Part shown: positions 1-9,354 of the stretch, one piece after another
Numbering within the stretch: position 1 is the first letter of the stretch
How the letters are laid out: each line of letters opens with the position of its first letter
Source: an uncultured Pelagibacteraceae bacterium
GTDB lineage: Bacteria > Pseudomonadota > Alphaproteobacteria > Pelagibacterales > Pelagibacteraceae
NCBI GenBank assembly: GCA_902622245.1
Contig: CACNPC010000005.1
Coordinates: forward strand, 1-64,000
Length of the DNA: 64,000 bases
Direction: 5' to 3'
The notes under the pieces: generated by a model
Told to the model about the DNA's origin: nothing
Database searches by the model: none
The model's input: only the letters and a program-made list of their open reading frames with translations
Made by a program: the position numbers and the translations under genes

Positions 1-1105
1 TTGAAAATATTTTTATTATCGAGAATGCGGGTAAACCCAATGCAAAATAAAATAATGCAAGAGCTGAATTTTTAACACTTTCTTCGTTAAAAGATCCATA
101 CCCAAAAAGCGCAGAAACAATTTCTTCAGAGGCAAAAATTAATGCAAGTGTAGCAGGAAGACTTAAAAATAAACTCAACTCTAGAGACTTATTTTGTAAG
201 GTTTCCAATTTTGATTTATTTTTACTTTTAACATATCTACTCAAATTAGGTAAAATTATTATACCTATTGCAATCCCAGCTATCGCTAAGTTTATCTGGT
301 ATATTCTATCTGCATAATACAAATATGAAACTGCACTTGCTTGGAAAGATGCAATTATTGTTCCAACTAATATATTAATTTGAGTAACCCCAGATGAAAA
401 TATACTTGGCAAAAGTTTCTTAAAAAAAAATTTAATTTTATTATCTATTTGAAAATTGAGATTTAAACTTGGATAAAAATATTTTCTTGTAAAGATAATT
501 AAAAATATAAATTGAATAAGTCCCGCGAATGTTACTGCATAACTTAGATAGTAAACTAAGTCTGTATCATTTTTTATAATAAGGAAACATACTATTAATA
601 TTATATTTAAAAAAAGTGGGGCAGCAGCAGCAGCTGCAAATTTATTATGAGAATTTAAAATTGCTGAAAAAAAAGACGCTATGCTTATAAAAAATAAAAA
701 TGGAAAAGTAATTCTTGTTAAATCAACTGCTAGTTTGAACTTTTCATCTATACCTGAAAAACCAGGAGCAATTAATTTTATAAAACTTGGCATAAAAATC
801 TCAACGAGTATTGTTAGACTTAATAATGCTAACACCAATAAATTAAATACTGAGTTTGCAAACTGTTGTGCTTTTTTTTTGCTAGTCAAAAGTTCTGATG
901 TGTAAGAGGGAACAAATGCTGCATTAAAAGTACCTTCTGCGAATAATCTTCTAAAAGTATTTGGAATTCTAAATGCTACAAAGAATGCATCAGCAATTGG
1001 TCCCGAACCAAGATAAATAGCTATGAAAAAGTCTCTAATGTATCCTAAAATTCTGCTTAGTATAACAAACAGACTAAATGTGCCTGTTGACTTAATTAAA
1101 TTCAT
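1..1105 (-). CDS. murJ: Lipid II flippase MurJ (MviN), C-terminus cut by window edge
   Basis: This is the N-terminal ~368 residues of a MurJ-type MOP-superfamily flippase, which moves lipid II across the inner membrane for peptidoglycan synthesis. The reading frame is open from the ATG at 1105 to the window edge, and about 140 residues are missing compared with the usual ~510. The start has the typical MurJ form: a hydrophobic first helix, then RDFFIA, then GPIADAFFVAFRIPN and RRLFAEGTFNAAFVP. Repeated hydrophobic helices follow. It is divergent from maeB with only 44 bases between the start codons, so both promoters must lie in or near that gap. Family assignment is firm from the N-terminal motif block. 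Completeness cannot be judged. Confidence 0.93.
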   Translation of the reverse strand, partial: MNLIKSTGTFSLFVILSRILGYIRDFFIAIYLGSGPIADAFFVAFRIPNTFRRLFAEGTFNAAFVPSYTSELLTSKKKAQQFANSVFNLLVLALLSLTILVEIFMPSFIKLIAPGFSGIDEKFKLAVDLTRITFPFLFFISIASFFSAILNSHNKFAAAAAAPLFLNIILIVCFLIIKNDTDLVYYLSYAVTFAGLIQFIFLIIFTRKYFYPSLNLNFQIDNKIKFFFKKLLPSIFSSGVTQINILVGTIIASFQASAVSYLYYADRIYQINLAIAGIAIGIIILPNLSRYVKSKNKSKLETLQNKSLELSLFLSLPATLALIFASEEIVSALFGYGSFNEESVKNSALALFYFALGLPAFSIIKIFS

Positions 1106-1149
1106 AAATCATATTACTAATTTAATCCTTTTGTATATCTAAACAAACA

Positions 1150-3438
1150 ATGAAAAAAAACAAAATTGAACATTATTCTGATAAAGAAGCATTAGATTTT
1201 CATACTAACGATAAATCTGGCAAAATAGAGATCGTATCCTCTAAGCCTGTAACAACGAAAAGAGATTTGGCATTAGCTTATTCTCCTGGTGTTGCGGCAC
1301 CTGTAAAAGCAATAGCTGACAATCCTGAGTTAGCGTATGAATATACTACTAAAGGAAACCTAGTTGCAGTAATTAGTAATGGATCAGCAATATTAGGGCT
1401 GGGAAACTTGGGTGCTATAGCCTCAAAACCAGTAATGGAAGGAAAAGCAGTTCTATTTAAAAGATTTGCAGATATAGACTCCATAGATTTAGAGATAGAC
1501 ACCGAAGATACAAAAGAAATAGTTAATTCAATAAAGCATATAGCAAAAAGTTTTGGAGGAATAAATTTAGAGGATATTGCAGCTCCAAACTGTTTTGTAA
1601 TTGAGGATGAATTAAAAAAAATTTTAGATATTCCTGTATTTCATGACGATCAACACGGGACAGCAATTATAACAACAGCTGCATTAATTAATGCTGCGGA
1701 TATTGCAAAAAAGAACCTAAAAAAAATTAAAATAGTAATAAATGGTGCGGGTGCTGCAGCTATGGCATGTGCAAAATTATTTAGAAGCAATGGTATTCCA
1801 AAAAATAATATCAAAATGTTAGATTCAAAGGGTGTTATTAATAAAAAAAGAAAAGATATTAGCACTTGGAAAAAAGAGTTTGCAGTTGATACAAAAGATA
1901 AAAGTCTAGATGATGCGATGAAGAATGCAGACGTATTTTTAGGCTTATCAGCTGCAGGTGTTGTAAAAAAAAGTATGGTTAAAAAGATGGCAAAAAATCC
2001 AATTATATTTGCCTGCGCAAATCCTGATCCAGAGATAAAACCAGAAGATATTGAGGAAGTAAGAGATGATGCAATTATAGCAACAGGAAGATCAGATTAT
2101 CCAAATCAAGTTAATAATTTAATTGGTTTCCCTTATATATTTAGAGGAGCGCTTGATGTTAGAGCTAAAACTATAAATGAAGAAATGAAAGTTGCTGCAG
2201 CTAATGCTATTGCTTCACTTGCAAGAGAATTTGTACCTGATGAAGTTGCAGCTGCGATGGGTGGTGAAAGGCCAAATTATGGGAAAGAATATATTATACC
2301 ATCTACTTTTGACCCAAGGTTAATAAGTGTTATACCAGTGGCAGTAGCAAAAGCTGCTATAAAATCTGGAGTAGCTAGAAAAAAAATTGAAAATTTCGAT
2401 CAATATTCCGAACAATTAAAACAAAGATTGGATCCCTCGGTTACTATAATGCAAGGAATTAATAACCAAATTAAAAAAACAAATAAAAAAGTTGTCTTTG
2501 CAGATGGTGAAGATGAAAATACTTTAAAAGCTGCAATAGCTTTCAAAAATAGTGGACTTGGTACACCTATATTAGTTGCTAAGGAGAAAGTGGTTAAAGA
2601 AAAACTTAAAGAAATTGGTTATGGAGAAAACTTTGATATTAAAATTGTTAACTCTACCTTCAGAGATAAAAGAAAAAAATATGTGAATTATCTGTTTAAA
2701 AAACTGCAAAGAAAGGAGGGATTGCTTGAGAGAGATTGTGATAAAATGGTCAGAAATGACAGAGTTATATGGGGTTCTTGTATGGTTGCATGTGGTGATG
2801 CTGATGCAATGGTTACTGGAAATTCGAGACGGTATGGGCAATCTCTTGATAAAGTAAAAAAGGTAATAGATGCTAGACCTGGAGAAATTATGTTTGGATT
2901 GAACATGATTGTTAATAAGGGCAAAACGGTCTTTATTGCTGATACAAGTGTTCATGAATATCCGACATCTGAACAACTATCAGAAATAGCTATTTCCGCA
3001 TCTAGAGTTGCAAAATTGTTTGGTTTTGAACCTAAGGTTGCTTTTCTTTCACACTCAACATTCGGCCAACCAATTACAGCTAGAACTAGACATATAAGAG
3101 ATGCAGTAGAAATTTTAAAAAATAAAAAAGTTAACTTTAAATTTGATGGAGATATGCAACCTGATGTAGCGTTAAGTGATGAATATAAAGACCTTTATCC
3201 ATTTTCTGAGATAGTTGGTAATGCTAATATATTAATTATGCCTGGACAACATAGTGCAGCAATAACCTATAAAACAATGAAAACTTTAGGCGGTGCTAAA
3301 GTTATTGGACCACTATTAATTGGTTTGGGCCAAGCAATTGAAATTGCACCTTTAAGATCATCAACATCTGATATATTAAATTTAGCATCTGTTGCAGCGT
3401 ATTCAGCAGGGGTAATTAATTATAAAAAACCAAATTAA
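1150..3438 (+). CDS. maeB: NADP-dependent malic enzyme, MaeB type with phosphotransacetylase-like domain
   Basis: Oxidatively decarboxylates malate to pyruvate in the cytoplasm, feeding acetyl-CoA and NADPH supply. At 762 aa it has the MaeB size and two-part layout. The malic N-terminal and NAD(P)-binding domains occupy roughly residues 20-410, with YSPGVAAP near 44, NGSAILGLGN at 77-86 and FHDDQHGTA near 164. A phosphate acetyl/butyryltransferase-like C-terminal domain spans roughly 430-755. In other MaeB enzymes this C-terminal half is regulatory rather than a working phosphotransacetylase; that is family knowledge, not visible here. The stop codon shares TTAA with the stop of the convergent BON lipoprotein gene. 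Confidence 0.96.
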   Translation: MKKNKIEHYSDKEALDFHTNDKSGKIEIVSSKPVTTKRDLALAYSPGVAAPVKAIADNPELAYEYTTKGNLVAVISNGSAILGLGNLGAIASKPVMEGKAVLFKRFADIDSIDLEIDTEDTKEIVNSIKHIAKSFGGINLEDIAAPNCFVIEDELKKILDIPVFHDDQHGTAIITTAALINAADIAKKNLKKIKIVINGAGAAAMACAKLFRSNGIPKNNIKMLDSKGVINKKRKDISTWKKEFAVDTKDKSLDDAMKNADVFLGLSAAGVVKKSMVKKMAKNPIIFACANPDPEIKPEDIEEVRDDAIIATGRSDYPNQVNNLIGFPYIFRGALDVRAKTINEEMKVAAANAIASLAREFVPDEVAAAMGGERPNYGKEYIIPSTFDPRLISVIPVAVAKAAIKSGVARKKIENFDQYSEQLKQRLDPSVTIMQGINNQIKKTNKKVVFADGEDENTLKAAIAFKNSGLGTPILVAKEKVVKEKLKEIGYGENFDIKIVNSTFRDKRKKYVNYLFKKLQRKEGLLERDCDKMVRNDRVIWGSCMVACGDADAMVTGNSRRYGQSLDKVKKVIDARPGEIMFGLNMIVNKGKTVFIADTSVHEYPTSEQLSEIAISASRVAKLFGFEPKVAFLSHSTFGQPITARTRHIRDAVEILKNKKVNFKFDGDMQPDVALSDEYKDLYPFSEIVGNANILIMPGQHSAAITYKTMKTLGGAKVIGPLLIGLGQAIEIAPLRSSTSDILNLASVAAYSAGVINYKKPN

Positions 3439-4028
3439 TTTTTCACAACTCTCAAGTCCTCAACCAAAAAAATACTTGTAACAACATCTTCAACATCGAG
3501 AACTTTCCTCGCTTCATTTATAACCTCAGCTCTCTCTTCTTCACTTTGTGAAATACCATAAATATAAATTATTTTCTTATAAGTATCTATGTCATAATTT
3601 GCGGATTTTATTTTTTTATTCGTTATCATTGCAGTTTTTAATTGTGAAGTAATCAACACATCTTTTGCGGTTTGTTTAAAGTTAAACTTTTCTTTTATTT
3701 TCAAATCATTTTTAACTGATCTTGCTCCTTTTATTTCCCAACCTAGTTTCGTAATTTTAAGTTTTTCTTCTACAGTGTCTACTTTACCTGTTATAAATAT
3801 TCTTCCATCCAATACTTTAGACTTTACTTTCAATAAATAACTACTATCCATTAGTATTAATTTTGCTCTTAAATTTTTTTGCATTATTGAATCATCAATT
3901 TGTGTTCCAATTGTTCTTGGGTCCATTGCAACTGAAACCCCTGTGCCCAAAACTCCAGTTGATGAATAACCAACACATCCTGAAATTAAAATAAAAGTTA
4001 CAATTAATATCAAGTTTCTAAATTTCAT
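3435..4028 (-). CDS. BON-domain outer-membrane lipoprotein (DolP/OsmY-like)
   Basis: A 197-aa predicted lipoprotein. The N-terminus is a lipoprotein signal with Cys18 following I-S-G, so the mature protein should be lipid-anchored in the envelope. Two BON-like repeats follow. The first is around residues 45-115 (LRAKLILMDSS, VLDGRIFITG). The second is around 120-190 (TSQLKTAMITNKKI, IYIYGISQSEEERAEV). BON domains bind phospholipid; E. coli DolP (YraP), which has the same layout, supports outer-membrane integrity. In many proteobacteria dolP lies near rsmI, as here, where the two genes overlap by 11 bases and are probably cotranscribed. The exact role is inferred. Confidence 0.85.
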   Translation of the reverse strand: MKFRNLILIVTFILISGCVGYSSTGVLGTGVSVAMDPRTIGTQIDDSIMQKNLRAKLILMDSSYLLKVKSKVLDGRIFITGKVDTVEEKLKITKLGWEIKGARSVKNDLKIKEKFNFKQTAKDVLITSQLKTAMITNKKIKSANYDIDTYKKIIYIYGISQSEEERAEVINEARKVLDVEDVVTSIFLVEDLRVVKN

Positions 4029-4875
4029 TTTTTTTCTTTAAACAATAATCATAAACAATTTTTTTTGATATATTATTCTCCTTACTGATTTTTGATGTAA
4101 TATCTTTAATCGACATTTTTTTTAAAAGTTTTACAATTTTTTTTTTAACTGATTCTTCAATTACTTGTAACTTATTTTGTAAATTTAAATTTTCTGATAT
4201 AACTACAGTAATCTCTCCTTTTTCTAATATGTTAATATTATTAAGGTTTTTAACCTTGTCTCTAATATATTCCTCATGCAATTTTGTCATTTCTCTAGTA
4301 ATTAAAATATCCCTATCATTAAAGTATTTTTGGATTTGAGCTGTTATTTTTTTTATTTTTTTGGTTGAAATAAAAAAAACAATTGAGCAATTTAAATTAA
4401 AGATCTTTTGAAAAAGTTGATCAACTTGTGACTTTTTTTCTGGTAAAAAACCACAAAAGAAGAATTCGTTTGAAAAGCCACTTATAGAAACAGCCGCTGT
4501 AGCAGCAGAGGATCCTGGAACTGGAAATATATTAATTTTATTCTTGATGCATTCGTTTATCAAAATTCCACCAGGATCTGAAATTGTTGGAGTACCAGCA
4601 TCTGAAATGATAGAAATTATTTTATTTTCTTTTAGTAAATTTAATACATATTTTATATTTTGTTTTTCATTAAATTTGTGATTAGATAATAGTTTTGTAT
4701 TTATATTGAACCGAGATAATAGTTTACTTGAAACTCTTGTGTCTTCTGACAAAATCAAATCTGAGTTATTAAGTATATATATAGCCCTTAAAGTAATATC
4801 TCCTAAATTTCCTATCGGCGTAGAAACACAATATAGCCCAGGTTTTAAATTATCATTTAATTCAAATTTATACAT
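4018..4875 (-). CDS. rsmI: 16S rRNA (cytidine1402-2'-O)-methyltransferase RsmI
   Basis: Methylates the 2'-OH of C1402 in the decoding centre of 16S rRNA using S-adenosylmethionine. It is 285 aa, the normal family length. Signature blocks visible are STPIGNLGD near 18-26, SEDTR at 43-47 and SDAGTPTISDPGG at 91-103, with the RsmI-type PVPGSSAA further on. The C-terminal ~50 residues are lysine/isoleucine-rich. The start ATG lies only three bases from the start of the divergent LpoA-like gene, so each promoter must sit inside the other gene's 5' region. It overlaps the BON lipoprotein gene downstream. Confidence 0.95.
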   Translation of the reverse strand: MYKFELNDNLKPGLYCVSTPIGNLGDITLRAIYILNNSDLILSEDTRVSSKLLSRFNINTKLLSNHKFNEKQNIKYVLNLLKENKIISIISDAGTPTISDPGGILINECIKNKINIFPVPGSSAATAAVSISGFSNEFFFCGFLPEKKSQVDQLFQKIFNLNCSIVFFISTKKIKKITAQIQKYFNDRDILITREMTKLHEEYIRDKVKNLNNINILEKGEITVVISENLNLQNKLQVIEESVKKKIVKLLKKMSIKDITSKISKENNISKKIVYDYCLKKKNEI

Positions 4876-4878
4876 TTA

Positions 4879-6036
4879 ATGATGATGAGAAAATTATATA
4901 TCACAGTTTTAAAAGTTTTTCTTATAATCGTTTTCTCACAAGTTAAAGCAATTTCAGATGAGAAAATTAAAATAGGTTTAATTGTACCTTTATCGGGCGA
5001 ATATTCGTATATTGGTAACTCAATTCTTAAATCTTCAAGAATGGCTTTAAATAAAATTAATGATGACAGAATCACTGTAATACCTAAAGATACAAAAGCA
5101 AACCCAATAGATGCATTAAAAGTCTCAAATGAACTTTATAATAATGGTGTAAAAATAATTATCGGACCAGTATTCAATGAGAGTAATAAATACTTAGATG
5201 AACTTGACGAAGTAACATTCATATCTTTTACAAACAAAATTAGAAATAATCCAAAAAATGTAATTTCTGCAGGAATAAATGCAATATCACAGATAAATAC
5301 AATTAAAAAATATTTAAGTGAAAATAATTTAACAAATACAATATTTTTAATCCCTGAAACAGAGTATAAAAGAGAAATTGAAGAAGCTATTGAAAAATCT
5401 AATTTAATATTAAAAGAAAAATTTATTTATAGTAAAGACCCGACATTACTAACAAAGCAAATAGAAGATTTAACAAGGTATCAACAAAGAAAAAAGAATT
5501 TAGAAAACGAAATTAAAAAAATAGAAAATTCAAATGCTTTTAATAAAAAGAAAAAAATAGATGAATTAAAAAAAAAAGATACTTTAGGTTTCATTAATTT
5601 TGATTCTGTAATTATTGCTGATTTTAGCGAAAGTCTGAAAAGTGTTACCACATCATTATTATACACTGATGTATCTTCAGAAAGAATAAAATATATTGCT
5701 TTAAATCAATGGTTTGATGAAAGTCTTTTAAAGGAAAGTTCGTTGCATCCAATGTATTTCCCATCGATAAATAAAGATAATTTTGAAATATTTCAAAAAG
5801 AATTTATTCAAAACTTTAAAAATACTCCAAATCAAATTTCTTTCTTAAGTTATGATCTAATAGGTTTAGTATATTACTTATTATTAAACAACAATTTTGA
5901 GACTAATGAAAATCTATTTATTAAGAAAAATAAATTTAAAGGAAAAATAGGTATCTTTGAAATAAACAAGAAAACAATTACCCATCAATTAAATTTTTAT
6001 GAAGTACAAGATAGAAATTTTAAAGAAATTTTTTAA
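4879..6036 (+). CDS. Periplasmic ligand-binding-fold protein, LpoA-like (penicillin-binding protein activator)
   Basis: A 385-aa exported protein with a signal peptide ending about residue 24 and a mature start of the form KIKIGLIVPLSGEYSYIG. That opening is characteristic of type I periplasmic binding folds (Leu/Ile/Val-binding protein and LpoA families). A lysine/glutamate-rich helical insert at roughly 200-235 looks like a coiled segment. No ABC permease genes are nearby, which favours the LpoA-type role of activating peptidoglycan synthases over nutrient uptake. The divergent rsmI neighbour supports this: yraL(rsmI)-lpoA adjacency is known in gammaproteobacteria. Three consecutive Met codons open the gene, so the exact start is ambiguous by 3-6 bases. 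The C-terminus overlaps rdgB by 17 bases. Confidence 0.78.
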   Translation: MMMRKLYITVLKVFLIIVFSQVKAISDEKIKIGLIVPLSGEYSYIGNSILKSSRMALNKINDDRITVIPKDTKANPIDALKVSNELYNNGVKIIIGPVFNESNKYLDELDEVTFISFTNKIRNNPKNVISAGINAISQINTIKKYLSENNLTNTIFLIPETEYKREIEEAIEKSNLILKEKFIYSKDPTLLTKQIEDLTRYQQRKKNLENEIKKIENSNAFNKKKKIDELKKKDTLGFINFDSVIIADFSESLKSVTTSLLYTDVSSERIKYIALNQWFDESLLKESSLHPMYFPSINKDNFEIFQKEFIQNFKNTPNQISFLSYDLIGLVYYLLLNNNFETNENLFIKKNKFKGKIGIFEINKKTITHQLNFYEVQDRNFKEIF

Positions 6037-6622
6037 TTTTTTTGAAAGCTTGTGCTCGGTGATCATTTTTAAATTTTAATTTTTGACTCATTTGACCAAA
6101 TGTTAATTTTTTATTTCCAGGAATAAAGATTGGATCATAACCAAAACCTTTCTTTCCAATTTTTTTTTTTGAAATTCTACCATTGATAATCCCGAGAGAT
6201 TGAATCGGATTTTTTTTTAATCCATAAACTGTTAATGCACAAATGAATCTTGCTTTTATTTTTTTGGACTTCCAGTTTTTATCTACCATCGACAGCTTTT
6301 GATATACTTTGGCTATTGCCAAATTAAAATTACCTTTTTTTCCACCCCATCTAGCTGAATAAATACCTGGTTTATTATTTAGCAAGTCAATTTCAAGACC
6401 AGAATCATCTGCAATGCAAACTTTTTTTGTTTTTTTCGAAAAATATTTCGCTTTTATTAAAGAATTTTTTAAAAAAGTATCACCATTTTCTTTAGGGCTT
6501 TTGAGGCCATAATCCTTGGGAGATGTAATAATATAGTATTTAGGTAGTAAATCTTTTATTTCTTTTATTTTTCCCTCATTATTTGACCCTACTACTATTT
6601 GTTTATTTTTTTTTTTTAACAT
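6020..6622 (-). CDS. rdgB: XTP/dITP diphosphohydrolase (RdgB/HAM1 family)
   Basis: House-cleaning nucleotidase that hydrolyses dITP, ITP and XTP to monophosphates, preventing incorporation of deaminated purines. It is 200 aa, the usual length. Key motifs are GSNNEGKIKEI at 12-22 (substrate-binding SxNxxK), ADDSGLEID at 71-79 (catalytic acidic pair) and GKKGFGYDPIF in the C-terminal half. It sits back to back with grpE, the familiar alphaproteobacterial neighbourhood in which rph and hrcA usually also occur; neither is present between them here. It is convergent with and overlapped by the LpoA-like gene. Confidence 0.96.
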   Translation of the reverse strand: MLKKKNKQIVVGSNNEGKIKEIKDLLPKYYIITSPKDYGLKSPKENGDTFLKNSLIKAKYFSKKTKKVCIADDSGLEIDLLNNKPGIYSARWGGKKGNFNLAIAKVYQKLSMVDKNWKSKKIKARFICALTVYGLKKNPIQSLGIINGRISKKKIGKKGFGYDPIFIPGNKKLTFGQMSQKLKFKNDHRAQAFKKIKKFL

Positions 6623-6658
6623 CTAGAATTTTATGAATTTCTTACCATATAGACTTCT

Positions 6659-7342
6659 ATGGAAAAAGAAGAATCACAAAATAAAGAAGGTAAAAAGTTA
6701 GAAAATGAAAATTCAGAGCAAAACACAGACGGTCAAACTTTAGAGGAAAATGAAAATTCGGAGCAAAACACTGACGAACAAATCCTAGAAGAAACTGAAA
6801 AAAAAGAGGAAGAAGAACAGCTTACACCTGAAGATGAAATCTCAAATCTTAAAGATAAAGTTGCTAGAACATTTGCTGAAATGGAAAATCAGAGAAGAAG
6901 ATTTGAAAAAGAGAAAGAAGAAGCTTTTGAATATGGTGGTTTCTCATTTGCAAGGGAAGCTCTTAATCTTCTAGATAATTTAGAGAGATCAAAACAAACT
7001 CTGGAAAGTGACGAAACTATAAAAGATAGAGACACGCTAAAAAAATTGATAGAGCATATTGATATTATTAATAAGGATATGATTTCAATTTTCAAAAAAA
7101 ATAATATTGAGCCAATTAAAGCAATTAACGAAAAATTAGATCCAAATTTGCACCAGGCTATGATGGAAGTAGAAGATGACACCAAGGATCAAGGGACAAT
7201 AGTACAAGAAATTCAAAAAGGTTTTATGATGAAAGACAGGTTATTAAGACCTTCATTAGTAGCTGTATCTAAAAAAAAAGTTAAAGAGAAACAGGATAAC
7301 CAAAAAAACCAAGAAAATGAGGAAAAAGAGGTAAAAAATTAA
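6659..7342 (+). CDS. grpE: Nucleotide exchange factor GrpE
   Basis: Cochaperone that releases ADP from DnaK. It is 227 aa. Residues 1-60 are an acidic, low-complexity region containing a 15-residue tandem duplication (residues 16-30 and 31-45). The long dimerising coiled coil covers about 60-130 (DKVARTFAEMENQRRR). The beta domain follows with LDPNLHQAM and the near-universal GFMMKDRLLRPSLVAVSK. The tail is charged. It lies directly upstream of dnaK (61-base gap) and dnaJ, forming a heat-shock cluster. No hrcA gene or obvious CIRCE inverted repeat was seen, so heat control may be by a sigma-32-type factor; that is inference. Confidence 0.97.
   Translation: MEKEESQNKEGKKLENENSEQNTDGQTLEENENSEQNTDEQILEETEKKEEEEQLTPEDEISNLKDKVARTFAEMENQRRRFEKEKEEAFEYGGFSFAREALNLLDNLERSKQTLESDETIKDRDTLKKLIEHIDIINKDMISIFKKNNIEPIKAINEKLDPNLHQAMMEVEDDTKDQGTIVQEIQKGFMMKDRLLRPSLVAVSKKKVKEKQDNQKNQENEEKEVKN
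6704..6793 (+). repeat. Tandem 45-bp duplication within grpE
   Basis: Two adjacent 45-base units (6704-6748 and 6749-6793) encode 15-residue acidic repeats beginning NENSEQNTD and ending LEE. I count 8 mismatches between the copies. Four of them are silent third- or first-position changes; the others alter two codons. The duplication lies in the disordered N-terminal tail of GrpE. Confidence 0.9.
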
Positions 7343-7403
7343 TTATTTATTATGGTTGTAGTTGTAAAATTAGCACTTATATGAGCATCAAATAGGATAA
7401 ATT

Positions 7404-9326
7404 ATGAGTAAAGTTATAGGAATAGATTTAGGTACAACAAATTCTTGTGTAGCCGTCATGGAGGGAACACAAGCAAAGGTTTTAGAAAATGCAGAGGGAG
7501 CAAGAACAACACCTTCTGTTGTTGCATTTACAGATGAAGGTGAAAAATTAATAGGCCAACCAGCAAAAAGACAGGCTGTTACAAATCCTGAAAATACAAT
7601 ATTTGCAGTTAAAAGATTAATTGGAAGAAATTTTGATGATCCAACAGTTAAGAAAGATGTAGAGACTGCACCTTTTAAAATAGTTAATTCTGATAAAGGT
7701 GACGCGTGGATTGAGGCAAAAGGCCAAAAATATTCACCATCACAAATATCAGCTTTTACACTTCAAAAAATGAAAGAGACAGCAGAAAAATATTTAGGTT
7801 CTGAGGTGAAGCAAGCAGTTATCACCGTTCCAGCATATTTTAATGATGCTCAGAGACAAGCTACTAAAGATGCAGGTAAAATAGCTGGTCTTGAAGTTTT
7901 AAGAATTATAAATGAGCCAACAGCAGCATCTCTAGCTTATGGTTTAGATAAAAAAGCAAATAAGAAAATTGCAGTCTATGATTTAGGTGGAGGAACATTT
8001 GATGTTTCAATTCTCGAATTAGGAGACGGCGTTTTTGAAGTTAAATCAACTAATGGTGATACTTTTTTAGGTGGTGAGGATTTTGACAATTCAATAGTTG
8101 ATTACCTTTTATCGGAATTCAAAAAAGAAAATGGTATTGATTTAAAATCTGACAAATTAGCGTTGCAGAGACTTAAAGAAGCCGCTGAAAAAGCTAAAAT
8201 AGAATTGTCATCAGCAACTCAAACTGAAATAAATTTACCATTCATAACTGCAGATAAAACTGGGCCAAAACATATTAACCTAAAAATGACAAGAGCTAAG
8301 CTTGAAGCTTTAGTTGAAGATCTAATTTCAAGAACTATTCCACCATGTAAAACTGCTTTAAAAGATGCAGGTTTATCTGCGAGCGAGGTGGATGAAATAG
8401 TACTAGTTGGTGGTATGACTAGGATGCCTAAAGTAATAGAAGAAGTAAAAAATTTCTTTGGCAAAGATCCTAACAAATCTGTAAATCCTGATGAGGTTGT
8501 TGCTATGGGCGCTGCGATTCAAGCAGGAGTATTACAAGGTGATGTAAAAGATGTATTGTTGCTAGATGTAACTCCTTTATCTTTAGGAATAGAAACTTTA
8601 GGCGGAGTATCTACGAAATTAATAGATAAAAATACAACAATACCAACCAAAAAAAGCCAAGTATTTTCTACTGCAGAAGATAATCAACCAGCGGTATCAA
8701 TTAGAGTTCTTCAGGGTGAAAGGGAGATGGCCTCGGATAATAAAGTATTAGGAAACTTTGAATTAGTTGGAATAGCTCCTGCACCAAGAGGAGTTCCGCA
8801 AATTGAAGTGACATTTGATATAGATGCAAATGGTATTGTAAATGTCTCGGCTAAAGACAAAGGAACTGGTAAAGAACAAAAAATTCAAATTCAAGCATCT
8901 GGAGGGTTAAGCGATGATGAAATTAATCAAATGGTAAAAGATGCGGAGTCTAATAAAGAGGAAGATAAAAAGAAAAGAGAAGCTGTTGATGCGAGAAATC
9001 AAGCAGATACATTAATACACTCTACTGAAAAAAATTTAAAGGAACATGGAAGTAAAGTTTCAGACGCAGATAAGAAAGCTATTGAAGATGCATCAGCAAA
9101 CCTAAGAAATGCACTTAAAGGAACTGATGTTGAAGAAATTAAGAAAAAAACACAAGATTTAGTTCAGGCATCTATGAAATTAGGTGAAGCAATCTATAAA
9201 TCACAACAAGGTGCAAAACCTGAAGATGCTCCAAAAGACGCAAAGAAAGAAGATACGAAAGACGATAACGTTGTTGATGCAGATTTTGAAGAAGTAAAAG
9301 ACGAGAATAAAGAAAAAAGCGCCTAA
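7404..9326 (+). CDS. dnaK: Molecular chaperone DnaK (Hsp70)
   Basis: ATP-dependent Hsp70 that folds and refolds client proteins with DnaJ and GrpE. It is 640 aa, full length. The ATPase domain (about 1-380) shows [11 protein letters not shown] at 5-15, the phosphate-2 loop [13 protein letters not shown] near 192-204 and LVGGMTRMP near 335. The interdomain linker reads [13 protein letters not shown]. The substrate-binding domain follows, then an acidic tail ending with [10 protein letters not shown], typical of proteobacterial DnaK. A GGATAA-type ribosome-binding site lies a few bases before the ATG. Transcription is probably shared with grpE, with dnaJ 28 bases downstream. Confidence 0.99.
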   Translation: MSKVIGIDLGTTNSCVAVMEGTQAKVLENAEGARTTPSVVAFTDEGEKLIGQPAKRQAVTNPENTIFAVKRLIGRNFDDPTVKKDVETAPFKIVNSDKGDAWIEAKGQKYSPSQISAFTLQKMKETAEKYLGSEVKQAVITVPAYFNDAQRQATKDAGKIAGLEVLRIINEPTAASLAYGLDKKANKKIAVYDLGGGTFDVSILELGDGVFEVKSTNGDTFLGGEDFDNSIVDYLLSEFKKENGIDLKSDKLALQRLKEAAEKAKIELSSATQTEINLPFITADKTGPKHINLKMTRAKLEALVEDLISRTIPPCKTALKDAGLSASEVDEIVLVGGMTRMPKVIEEVKNFFGKDPNKSVNPDEVVAMGAAIQAGVLQGDVKDVLLLDVTPLSLGIETLGGVSTKLIDKNTTIPTKKSQVFSTAEDNQPAVSIRVLQGEREMASDNKVLGNFELVGIAPAPRGVPQIEVTFDIDANGIVNVSAKDKGTGKEQKIQIQASGGLSDDEINQMVKDAESNKEEDKKKREAVDARNQADTLIHSTEKNLKEHGSKVSDADKKAIEDASANLRNALKGTDVEEIKKKTQDLVQASMKLGEAIYKSQQGAKPEDAPKDAKKEDTKDDNVVDADFEEVKDENKEKSA

Positions 9327-9354
9327 CAAAACAACTGTTTGTCTATAACATGTT

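Noticed and set aside
681..905. Open frame on the plus strand of 74 codons
   Set aside because: It lies opposite the murJ reading frame, which carries clear family motifs; no start signal or homology supports the plus-strand frame.
2572..2976. 134-codon minus-strand frame inside maeB
   Set aside because: Antisense shadow of a conserved phosphotransacetylase-like domain; composition is low in family motifs.
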